Positions 1 through 4,978 of a stretch of 9,247 bases of DNA are shown here, piece by piece. The notes beneath the pieces are model-generated. The model saw nothing but the letters and a program-made list of their open reading frames with translations, did not search any database and was not told the origin of the DNA. The stretch's first letter is position 1. Every line of letters begins with the position of its first letter. A program made the translations under genes and the position numbers. The stretch is taken from positions 1-9,247 of the forward strand of contig JASHWW010000096.1 of the NCBI GenBank assembly GCA_030043855.1. Reading direction: 5' to 3'. The stretch is from Thermoplasmata archaeon. Lineage in GTDB: Archaea; Thermoplasmatota; Thermoplasmata; Lutacidiplasmatales; UBA184.

Positions 1-197
1 TCACCCACGAGGCGGTCGTCGGCAAGATCGGGGAGGAGCAGATCTTCTACCTGATGAGCCGCGGGCTCAACGAGTCCGACGCCATCCACCTGATCCTGAT
101 GGGGTTCCTCGCGGAGTTCCAGAAGGAACTCCCGGTCGACTACGCGCTCGAGCTGAACCGCCTGATCCAGCTCGAGATGGCCGGCGCCGTCGGGTGA
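1..197 (+). CDS. sufB: SufB, Fe-S cluster assembly scaffold subunit (3' end only)
   Basis: Only the last 64 codons are present; the frame begins at base 3 and ends at TGA 195-197. SufB is the scaffold subunit of the cytoplasmic SufBCD complex, on which Fe-S clusters are assembled with help from the ATPase SufC. The visible tail has the family's C-terminal signature: a T-H-E-A segment, then KIGEEQIFYLMSRGL, then ELPVDYALELNRLI, ending in V-G. E. coli SufB has the same arrangement (HEATTSKIGEDQLFY, then ELPLEFAVE, then a final VG). The match to SufB rather than SufD is based on the ELP-(V/L)-(D/E)-(Y/F)-A segment and the ending. In archaea sufC commonly lies just before sufB, so it may lie off the left edge; that is inference. 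The gene converges on the membrane protein gene at 283-954, with 85 nt between the stops. Confidence 0.93.
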   Translation, partial: THEAVVGKIGEEQIFYLMSRGLNESDAIHLILMGFLAEFQKELPVDYALELNRLIQLEMAGAVG

Positions 198-272
198 GCG
201 GTCCCGGTCCGGGCGCCGAGCCCGGTCGCCGCTACGCCGCCGATCGGGCCGGAAGGGGTTGGTCGTTCGAGG

Positions 273-294
273 GCTCCGCCGCCTACGGCGGAGC
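273..294. repeat. Perfect 9-bp inverted repeat over the stop codon of the membrane-protein gene
   Basis: GCTCCGCCG, a 4-nt loop, then CGGCGGAGC form a perfect 22-nt hairpin. It lies in the convergent gap between sufB (+) and the minus-strand membrane gene, and the TAG of the latter (283-285) falls in the loop region. There is no T-run on either side, so it is not a standard archaeal U-tract terminator or a bacterial rho-independent one. It could stabilise the 3' ends of the two convergent messages. A repeat of this size is only modestly unlikely by chance in DNA this GC-rich. Confidence 0.5.
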
Positions 295-954
295 GCCGAG
301 GTGGGACCACGCCACGTCCACCCCGTATCCGACCGCAGCGATCCCGGCCAGGACGACCAGGACCAGGAACCCGCCGATCAGGATCCGCCACAGCCACGGG
401 TAGTTCGGCGTGGGCGGAGACGGGAGCGGGTCCGCGCCGGGGGTCACCGGTCCGACGACGAACCAGTCGAGGTAGAGGGTCGCCGGGTACGCCCCGATCG
501 ACAGGCCGCCGAAGGCGAGGTACATCAGCAGGGTGTCGAGCTTGTCCTGGGTGAGACCGAGCTGGTACGCCCGGACCCCGTAGAAGAGGACGCCCAGCCC
601 CATGATCACGCCGAGCATCCCGACCATGTGGGTCGGGAACCGCATCCGCACGGCGACCGCGAACGCGATCAGCAGCAGCGACAGCAGGATCAGCACGTCG
701 AAGAAGAACAGGTCGTACGACGTCGCGGTCGGGAATCCCTGGATCGGCCACGTCAGTTCGCCCCAGATGGCGAAGATCGCGAGGAACCCGCCGAGCAGAC
801 CGAGCAGCACCGCCCCGGATTGCAGGTGGGCGTTCGCCCGCACGAGGTCCTTCCGTCGCGCCTCGAACCACACCAGCACCGCTGTGTAGAACACGGCGGC
901 GGTCACGAGGATCAGCAGGTCCAGCACCAGGCTCAGGTCGTCGATGAATCCCAT
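283..954 (-). CDS. DUF981-like six-helix archaeal membrane protein
   Basis: This is a 223-residue polytopic membrane protein with about six predicted hydrophobic helices (roughly residues 8-30, 45-65, 84-103, 108-127, 141-166 and 188-212). A proline-rich loop (172-186) precedes the last helix. The block TWP...YDLFFFD, then YGVRAYQLGLTQDKLDTLLMYLAFG, then the P-A-T-L-Y-L-D segment resembles the archaeal DUF981 family, whose function is unknown. This assignment is from memory of the family pattern and is moderate. The start is ATG 952-954, chosen because GGAGCTGA (960-967) lies 5 nt upstream and matches the archaeal Shine-Dalgarno GGAGGTGA at 7 of 8 positions. A TATA-like element at 1034-1042 would give a leader of about 58 nt. 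The gene sits inside the Suf region but has its own promoter, so a link to Fe-S assembly is not shown. Confidence 0.8.
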   Translation of the reverse strand: MGFIDDLSLVLDLLILVTAAVFYTAVLVWFEARRKDLVRANAHLQSGAVLLGLLGGFLAIFAIWGELTWPIQGFPTATSYDLFFFDVLILLSLLLIAFAVAVRMRFPTHMVGMLGVIMGLGVLFYGVRAYQLGLTQDKLDTLLMYLAFGGLSIGAYPATLYLDWFVVGPVTPGADPLPSPPTPNYPWLWRILIGGFLVLVVLAGIAAVGYGVDVAWSHLGAPP

Positions 955-959
955 CGCTC

Positions 960-967
960 TCAGCTCC
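960..967 (-). promoter_or_regulatory. Shine-Dalgarno site of the DUF981-like gene
   Basis: On the minus strand the bases read GGAGCTGA, one mismatch from GGAGGTGA, with 5 nt to the ATG at 954. This site decides the start of the membrane-protein gene and shows that this genome uses leadered messages as well as leaderless ones. Confidence 0.6.
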
Positions 968-1033
968 GACCCCGGGTCACGGTCCCGGCGATTCGCCCGG
1001 ATCGCTCCATGGTCGAGGACGGACCTGCGGGAT

Positions 1034-1042
1034 GGGTATAAT
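1034..1042 (-). promoter_or_regulatory. Probable TATA box for the DUF981-like gene
   Basis: The minus strand reads GATTATACC, an AT-rich island in very GC-rich DNA within the 190-nt gap 955-1144. With normal archaeal spacing (about 26 nt), transcription would start near 1012 and leave a leader of about 58 nt carrying the Shine-Dalgarno site at 960-967. The element is nearly symmetric and could also fire on the + strand, but no supported + strand gene lies just downstream. Nothing else is recognised in the gap. Confidence 0.5.
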
Positions 1043-1144
1043 CCCCCTTGGTCAGACGGAGTTGACGGGTGCGGCGACCGTGCGGACCTGGGGCCAGGGT
1101 CGGATCCGGCCCCCCCGCGCCGGACCGGCAGGAGGGCGCCGCCG

Positions 1145-1459
1145 TCACCCCGGTCGGCGGGCCGGGACGCGCGGGACGTCGGTGTGCGACTTGACGAGGT
1201 CGATCGCCGCGACCATCGCGGCGTAGGCGAGGTTCGCGCGTCGGGCGAGATCGGCCCGGTCCGTCGAGGCCGGCGCGTCCACGGCGGCGAGGGCGGAGCG
1301 GAGGAGGTCCTCGGCCGCTTCGAGGCCGGCCGGGTTCCGGACCGGGCCTCGGGGCGAGCGGACGTACTCCAGGGTCTCGGCGAGGTCGGCCCTCAGCCCC
1401 GTGACCAGTTCCCGGAGGGTCGCCTCGGAGTGTCGCGCCGGATCCAGGACCAACGGCAT
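1145..1459 (-). CDS. Hypothetical 104-residue helical protein, downstream of sufD
   Basis: I do not recognise this protein. It is 104 residues, has no cysteine, membrane segment or signal peptide, and looks all-alpha. Likely helices are residues 10-34, 45-62 and 68-93, rich in Ala, Leu, Arg, Glu and Asp, followed by a short Pro/Arg tail. The last helix (LARRANLAYAAMVAAIDLV) is amphipathic and faintly HEPN-like, but no catalytic motif is seen and I do not assign it. The ATG at 1457-1459 lies 14 nt after the sufD stop, and GAGGG at 1471-1475 is a possible ribosome site with 11 nt spacing. The same frame stays open far upstream across sufD, but that part is a GC-rich shadow of sufD. Close spacing and shared strand suggest co-transcription with sufD, so a role alongside Fe-S assembly is possible but unproven. 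Confidence 0.7.
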   Translation of the reverse strand: MPLVLDPARHSEATLRELVTGLRADLAETLEYVRSPRGPVRNPAGLEAAEDLLRSALAAVDAPASTDRADLARRANLAYAAMVAAIDLVKSHTDVPRVPARRPG

Positions 1460-1473
1460 GCGATCCGGGTCCC

Positions 1474-2868
1474 TCAGCGCATCTTCGTATCGAACCGCCA
1501 CTCGGGCGCGCTCTCCGAGCCGCTCACCTCGAGCGGGGGCAACGTCGGGAACCGGGACGGGTCCCAGGCGATCGTCCCGCCGTCCCAGCGCGTCGTCAGG
1601 TGGGGGTACACCATGTCCCGCAGGCCGGAGATCGGCGCCCGGTCGAGCACGTACGAGAGGAAGCCCTCCCCGATCGCACGGACCGCGTCCGACTCGGTCA
1701 TCCCGCGGGACTCCAGGTAGAAGACCTTCTCCGGATCGACCGGCGCGACGGAGGTCGAGTGCGTCGCCTTCACGTCGCGGCAGAGGATCTCGAGGATCGG
1801 GATCGTGTCGGACCGCGCGCCGCGGGAGAGCAGCATCGCGTGTTCCGAGATGAAACTGATCGTCTTGCGCGCCGGGTGCTCGATGCGGACCAGTCCGCGG
1901 CTCATCCCGCGCGCCTGATCGGTGAAGACCCCGCGGGTGATCGATTGGCCGTGCGTGTCCGTCGCGACGTGGGTCAGGTCGACCGAGCTGTCGTACGACT
2001 GGTCGCGGGCGCCGTAGAACGTCTGGAGATCCTCGACCTTGGCCCCGGCGCCGACCAGCGACGTCTGGTTGCGCATCTTCGTCCGGAAGCCCCCCAGCCC
2101 GTTCCACAGCCACGCGAGGCGCGCGTTGGGGCCGGTGGTCGCCGTCCGACGGTAGACCGACACGGCCCGCAGGTCCGGAGCGTGGACGGTCAGCGCGACG
2201 GTCTTGGAGTCCGCACCGAGGTCCAGGTCGGTACTGGAGGCGTAGAGCCGCTGCTCGGGGCCCCCACCGGGGGCCGAGAAGACCTCCTCACTGAAGAGCA
2301 ACTGCGCGCCCGTCCCGGTGCGGATCGAGCGGCGCACCGAGAGGGACTCGTGCGGCGCCGACAGGACCGAGAACTCCTGGACGCGGACGGGGGTTCGCAT
2401 CCCGTCCGGAAGTTCGAGGCGGTATCCCCGATTGAGGAGCGCGACCGCCAGCGCGGACAGCCGGTCGGTCGGCTCCTCGAGGCCCCGCTGGAATTGGGCC
2501 ACAAGATCCGGATCGGACGACCAGACCCGCTCGAGGGGCAGGAGGCGCACGCCGAGGTCTCGCAGGGAGTCGGGGAGGGAGAGCCGCGTGCCCGCGGCGT
2601 CGTGGACCGCCCGAATCGCGCCCTCGAGGGCCGGCGGCAGGGGAACGGCCGGCCCCCGGACCAGGGGATCGACTCCCGCGAGGTCGACCCCGGTGAAGTA
2701 TCCGTACCCGCGGTAGAGCGGATTCGGCTCGATCGGGAGGCGACGGAAGCGGTCGAACGCGTCGTCCCGGCCCGCAGCCACGGGGGTCGGATCGGCCAGC
2801 GAACGGGAGAGGTCGTGGACCCGATCGAGCGAGAGCCACTCCTCGAACCGGGGGGCCGAAGCCGCCAT
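1474..2868 (-). CDS. sufD: SufD-like Fe-S cluster assembly protein
   Basis: This 464-residue protein belongs to the SufB/SufD family. SufD partners SufB and the ATPase SufC and helps supply iron during cluster building in the cytoplasm. The N-terminal helical part contains FDRFRRLPIEPNPLYRGYGYF (about residues 38-58), like the 'WRYTDL' region of SufD. The C-terminal right-handed beta-helix core carries KTISFISEHAMLLSRGARSD and then CRDVKATHSTSVAPVD (about 363-378), followed by FYLESRGM. The usual motif is DVKCSHGATVG; here the Cys is Ala, but the His important in SufD is kept (His370). A roughly 40-residue tail follows the core and ends in E-W-R-F-D-T-K-M-R. The start is ATG 2866-2868, because a TATA box at 2891-2898 is centred 26 nt upstream, giving a leaderless message. 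Longer in-frame starts up to 3003 would run through that TATA box and the divergent promoter. Confidence 0.92.
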   Translation of the reverse strand: MAASAPRFEEWLSLDRVHDLSRSLADPTPVAAGRDDAFDRFRRLPIEPNPLYRGYGYFTGVDLAGVDPLVRGPAVPLPPALEGAIRAVHDAAGTRLSLPDSLRDLGVRLLPLERVWSSDPDLVAQFQRGLEEPTDRLSALAVALLNRGYRLELPDGMRTPVRVQEFSVLSAPHESLSVRRSIRTGTGAQLLFSEEVFSAPGGGPEQRLYASSTDLDLGADSKTVALTVHAPDLRAVSVYRRTATTGPNARLAWLWNGLGGFRTKMRNQTSLVGAGAKVEDLQTFYGARDQSYDSSVDLTHVATDTHGQSITRGVFTDQARGMSRGLVRIEHPARKTISFISEHAMLLSRGARSDTIPILEILCRDVKATHSTSVAPVDPEKVFYLESRGMTESDAVRAIGEGFLSYVLDRAPISGLRDMVYPHLTTRWDGGTIAWDPSRFPTLPPLEVSGSESAPEWRFDTKMR

Positions 2869-2874
2869 CGGATT

Positions 2875-2894
2875 TACACACGGGGACGTGTTTA
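2875..2894. promoter_or_regulatory. Candidate operator: imperfect inverted repeat between sufD TATA and start
   Basis: On the + strand TACACACG, then GGGA, then CGTGTTTA form an inverted repeat with 8-bp arms and one mismatched pair (five inner pairs perfect). It covers the span between the sufD start codon and its TATA box and touches the edge of the TATA box. A repressor bound here would block sufD transcription. It does not match an operator I know, and chance cannot be excluded for an imperfect repeat. Confidence 0.3.
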
Positions 2895-2898
2895 TAAG
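2891..2898 (-). promoter_or_regulatory. TATA box of sufD (leaderless)
   Basis: The minus strand reads CTTATAAA, a near-consensus archaeal box A. Its centre is about 26 nt from the A of the sufD ATG, which predicts transcription starting at or within a base or two of the start codon. No Shine-Dalgarno site lies before that ATG, as expected for a leaderless message. Confidence 0.8.
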
Positions 2899-2962
2899 AT
2901 GAACGGGGAGGCGGGCCGTACGGCGAGCGCGTCGGGGGGCGGCCGCGAGGGAACCACGCCGA

Positions 2963-2970
2963 CTTATACG
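2963..2970 (+). promoter_or_regulatory. TATA box of the sufU-ferredoxin operon
   Basis: The sequence CTTATACG stands in GC-rich DNA, centred about 36 nt before the ATG at 3003. Transcription would start near 2992 and give a leader of about 11 nt without a Shine-Dalgarno site. It faces away from the sufD TATA box at 2891-2898, making a compact divergent promoter. Confidence 0.7.
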
Positions 2971-2975
2971 CGCGG

Positions 2976-2985
2976 CGAGTACTCG
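2976..2985. promoter_or_regulatory. Candidate operator: 10-bp perfect palindrome downstream of sufU TATA
   Basis: CGAGTACTCG is a perfect palindrome lying between the sufU TATA box and its predicted start of transcription, a position where a bound repressor would interfere with polymerase. A second perfect palindrome, GCCGTACGGC, lies at 2915-2924 in the middle of the divergent region. Each alone could arise by chance in GC-rich DNA. Confidence 0.3.
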
Positions 2986-3002
2986 TTCCTCGGACGGTCC
3001 CA

Positions 3003-3395
3003 ATGGCCTACGACATGTACCAGGAGGTCATCCTCCAGCACTACCGCTCGCCGAAGAATTTCGGCCCGCTCGACGGCGCGGACCGGGTCGGGGAGGAATC
3101 GAATCCCCTCTGCGGCGACCACATCACCGTCCGTCTAAAGCTGGACGCCGCCCACCAGAAGATCGACGCCGTTCGGTTCGAAGGGGACGGTTGCGCGATC
3201 AGCGTGGCGAGCGCCTCGATGCTGACGGAACGCCTGGCCGGCCTTCCGCTCTCGGACGCCGAGCGATTGACGCGGGACGACGTGCTGCAGCAGCTCGGGA
3301 TCCCGCTCTCGCCCGCGCGCCTGAAGTGCGCGCTGACCGGGTTCGTGGCCCTGGGCCGGGCGCTCCACCCGGAGCCGTCGGCCGCGGCCACCTGA
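3003..3395 (+). CDS. sufU: IscU/SufU-type Fe-S cluster assembly scaffold
   Basis: This 130-residue protein is a scaffold or sulfur-acceptor protein that receives sulfur from a cysteine desulfurase and assembles or relays Fe-S clusters in the cytoplasm. The three conserved cysteines and the aspartate are visible: NPLCGD (Cys37, Asp39), GDGCAISVASASML (Cys64) and RLKCAL (Cys109). The residue before the third Cys is Lys, as in SufU (RIKCA), where IscU has His. However, the Cys64-Cys109 interval is 45 residues, close to IscU (43), and lacks the roughly 20-residue insertion of Gram-positive SufU. No desulfurase gene is in the window. The start is ATG 3003, supported by the TATA box at 2963-2970 and by the typical MAYDMYQEVILQHYRSPKNFG opening. 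The ferredoxin gene follows after 30 nt, suggesting an operon. The symbol is used broadly; an archaeal IscU-like name would fit equally well. Confidence 0.92.
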   Translation: MAYDMYQEVILQHYRSPKNFGPLDGADRVGEESNPLCGDHITVRLKLDAAHQKIDAVRFEGDGCAISVASASMLTERLAGLPLSDAERLTRDDVLQQLGIPLSPARLKCALTGFVALGRALHPEPSAAAT

Positions 3396-3425
3396 TCGGG
3401 ACCTGCGCCGGACCGGGGAACGTCG

Positions 3426-3632
3426 ATGGTCGAGGTCGACCCCGCCGTCTGCGTCCTGTGCGGTCTGTGCGTGGGCGTCTGTCCGCCGGACGCGATGCGG
3501 TTGACCCCGACCCAGCTCGAGGTCCTGCCGAACTGCACGGAGTGCGGGTGGTGCGTTCCCTACTGCCCCGTCGGCGCGATCCACGGGGGCCGGCCGATCC
3601 GCGGTCGGACGCGACGGCCCGAACCGGCCTGA
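3426..3632 (+). CDS. 2x[4Fe-4S] ferredoxin
   Basis: This 68-residue small electron carrier is of the bacterial-type dicluster ferredoxin family. Two complete cysteine motifs are seen: C9-x2-C12-x2-C15-x3-C19-P and C37-x2-C40-x2-C43-x3-C47-P. By family rules, Cys9, 12, 15 and 47 bind one [4Fe-4S] cluster and Cys37, 40, 43 and 19 the other. A basic, proline-containing tail (about residues 53-68) follows the second motif. The start is ATG 3426, with a weak GGGGA at 3415-3419 before it; no other start fits before Cys9. The gene is 30 nt after the scaffold gene on the same strand, so the two are probably co-transcribed. The ferredoxin may supply electrons for cluster assembly or be an early client of it; which one is not decided by the sequence. 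Confidence 0.93.
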   Translation: MVEVDPAVCVLCGLCVGVCPPDAMRLTPTQLEVLPNCTECGWCVPYCPVGAIHGGRPIRGRTRRPEPA

Positions 3633-3642
3633 TCCGGGCGCC

Positions 3643-3762
3643 CTACGGCCGGACGACCGGCGCGTGGATCGGGCACGGCGTTTTCAGACGGCACAGGCGG
3701 CATTTCTCCCGCCGCACGGGCGGGATCGGCTTCTGCATCCGCCCGTACTTCCGGCGCGGCAT
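3643..3762 (-). CDS. Very small basic protein with a CCCH zinc-knuckle-like motif
   Basis: This 39-residue open frame fills most of the gap between the ferredoxin and the aldo/keto reductase. It carries Cys21-x2-Cys24-x5-Cys30-x2-His33 (K-C-R-L-C-R-L-K-T-P-C-P-I-H), a plausible single zinc site. Twelve of 39 residues are Arg or Lys, which suggests nucleic-acid binding; this is inference. Third codon positions are G or C in about 36 of 39 codons, as in the neighbouring real genes. Its TAG (3643-3645) is 10 nt from the ferredoxin stop, convergent. The start is ATG 3760-3762; an in-frame ATG at residue 9 is the only alternative. There is no Shine-Dalgarno site, and a weak AT-rich element (GTTGAAAT on the minus strand, 3793-3800) could serve as a TATA box with a leader of about 8 nt. 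I do not recognise the family. Confidence 0.5.
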   Translation of the reverse strand: MPRRKYGRMQKPIPPVRREKCRLCRLKTPCPIHAPVVRP

Positions 3763-3838
3763 CGCGGGCGGCGCGCGCCAAGGTTCCGCCCCATTTCAAC
3801 CTGACGCGCCGTCGTGGCAACGCTCGCCGCAGAGCCGG

Positions 3839-3848
3839 CCTTTTGAAC
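3839..3848 (+). promoter_or_regulatory. Probable weak TATA box of the aldo/keto reductase gene
   Basis: CCTTTTGAAC is the only AT-rich stretch just upstream of the reductase, centred about 26 nt before the GTG at 3869. That spacing predicts a leaderless transcript starting at the GTG, in agreement with the lack of a Shine-Dalgarno site. The match to box A is imperfect. Confidence 0.45.
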
Positions 3849-3868
3849 CATCCGGGCCGTCGAGGGAC

Positions 3869-4978
3869 GTGCCTCCTCTCGAGGGTCGGGCGTCCCCGGA
3901 GGGGACCCTGCGGTTCCGTGACCGGGCGGTTCGCGAGCGGCACCTGCCCCTCGAACACTTCCGCGAAGTCCCCGGCGGGCTGTGGCTCTCGTCGCTTGGC
4001 ATCGGGACGTACATCGGAGCCCCGGACGGGCCGACCGACCTCGCCGTGGAGCAGGCGGTCACGATCGCGCTCTCGTCGGGCCGGATCAACGTCGTCGACA
4101 CCGCGATCAACTACCGCTACCAACGGGCGGAGCGCAGCGTCGGCCGCGCCGTCGCGCGACTGACGAGCCAGGAGAAGCTTCGGCGGGAGGAGGTGTTCGT
4201 CGCCTCCAAGAACGGGTACTTCGCCCCGGATTCCGAGTCGCGGACCCCACCGGAGCGGTGGATCGAACAGGAGCTCATCCGGCCGGGGATCCTCGCCACG
4301 GAGGACATCGTCGACGGCTGCCACGCCATGAGCCCGTCGTACCTGCGCGACCAGTTCGAGCGGAGCCGACAGAATCTCGGCCTCGACACGATCGACCTCC
4401 TGTACCTGCACAACGCGGCCGACGCGCAGCTCCCCGCGGTCGGCCGGGAGGTCTTCGGTACCCGTCTCGAAGAGGCGTTCCGGGTGTACGAATCCTTGCG
4501 CGACGCCGGGCGTCTCGGCGCGTACGGTCTTGCGACGTGGGATTGCTTTCGGAATCCGCGCAACGACCCCGGCTATTTCCCGCTCGAGACGGCGGTCCGT
4601 CTGGCCCGGAAGGTCGGCGGCGCCGACCACGGCTTCCGCTTCGTGCAACTTCCGTACAACCCGGCGATGCCCGAAGCGGCCCGGGTGCGAAACCAACCGG
4701 TCGGGGGAGACGTCCTGCCCCTCTTCGACGCGGCGCGGCGGCTCGGGATCGGGTGCTTCACGAGCGTCCCTTTGCTCCAGGGACGCCTGAGCCGGTCCGG
4801 ACCGAAGCTCCACGGGCTCTCGTCCGCGCAGACCGCCATCCAGTTCGCTCGGTCCACGCCGGGCGTGATCGCCCCCCTCATCGGGCAGAAGACGTGCGAG
4901 CACCTCTCCGAGAATCTCGAGGTGGCGGCCCGGCTGCCCTGGGCCGCGACCGATTTCGGACCGTTACTGGCCGGGTGA
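3869..4978 (+). CDS. Aldo/keto reductase family oxidoreductase
   Basis: This 369-residue cytosolic NAD(P)H-dependent oxidoreductase has the (alpha/beta)8 barrel of the AKR superfamily. The catalytic tetrad is visible: Asp77 and Tyr82 (VVDTAINYRYQRAERSVG), Lys114 (VASKNGYF) and His181 (LLYLHN). Further family segments are LSSLGIGTYIG near the N-terminus, GAYGLATWDCF (218-227), FRFVQLPYNPAMPEA (257-270) and a late APLIGQKTCEHLSENL cofactor region. The subfamily opening 'LRFRDRAV...LPLEHFRE' fits a GTG start at 3869; there is no in-frame ATG before residue 154, and the frame upstream of 3869 is not conserved-looking. A TATA-like element 26 nt upstream supports a leaderless GTG. The substrate cannot be told from sequence. 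The 3' end overlaps rad50 by 15 nt, tail to tail, and nothing links it functionally to its neighbours. Confidence 0.88.
   Translation: MPPLEGRASPEGTLRFRDRAVRERHLPLEHFREVPGGLWLSSLGIGTYIGAPDGPTDLAVEQAVTIALSSGRINVVDTAINYRYQRAERSVGRAVARLTSQEKLRREEVFVASKNGYFAPDSESRTPPERWIEQELIRPGILATEDIVDGCHAMSPSYLRDQFERSRQNLGLDTIDLLYLHNAADAQLPAVGREVFGTRLEEAFRVYESLRDAGRLGAYGLATWDCFRNPRNDPGYFPLETAVRLARKVGGADHGFRFVQLPYNPAMPEAARVRNQPVGGDVLPLFDAARRLGIGCFTSVPLLQGRLSRSGPKLHGLSSAQTAIQFARSTPGVIAPLIGQKTCEHLSENLEVAARLPWAATDFGPLLAG

Noticed and set aside
259..1041. Open frame on the + strand opposite the membrane-protein gene
   Set aside because: Its product is highly charged and repetitive in Arg, Glu and Gln. The minus strand encodes a coherent six-helix membrane protein with a Shine-Dalgarno site.
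960..1148. 62-codon minus-strand frame in the gap 955-1144
   Set aside because: It has low-complexity composition and no start signal, and it runs across the TATA-like element and the Shine-Dalgarno site of the DUF981-like gene.
1460..2113. Upstream extension of the 104-residue gene through sufD in another frame
   Set aside because: The region encodes the conserved SufD core in its own frame; the extension is Arg/Pro/Gly-rich shadow sequence with no start signal.
2915..2924. 10-bp palindrome GCCGTACGGC as an operator on its own
   Set aside because: Palindromes of this length are expected by chance every few hundred bases in DNA this GC-rich, and it does not touch either TATA box; mentioned only with the other promoter repeats.
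2869..3003. Extension of sufD to the ATG at 3003 on the minus strand
   Set aside because: The extra 45 residues are basic and unlike the family, and they run through a near-consensus TATA box placed 26 nt before the internal ATG.
3191..3868. Longer N-terminus for the aldo/keto reductase, running back over the ferredoxin and scaffold genes
   Set aside because: It would overlap two clearly conserved genes, and the extra residues are Arg/Pro/Gly-rich. The family's N-terminus begins shortly after 3869, next to a promoter-like element.
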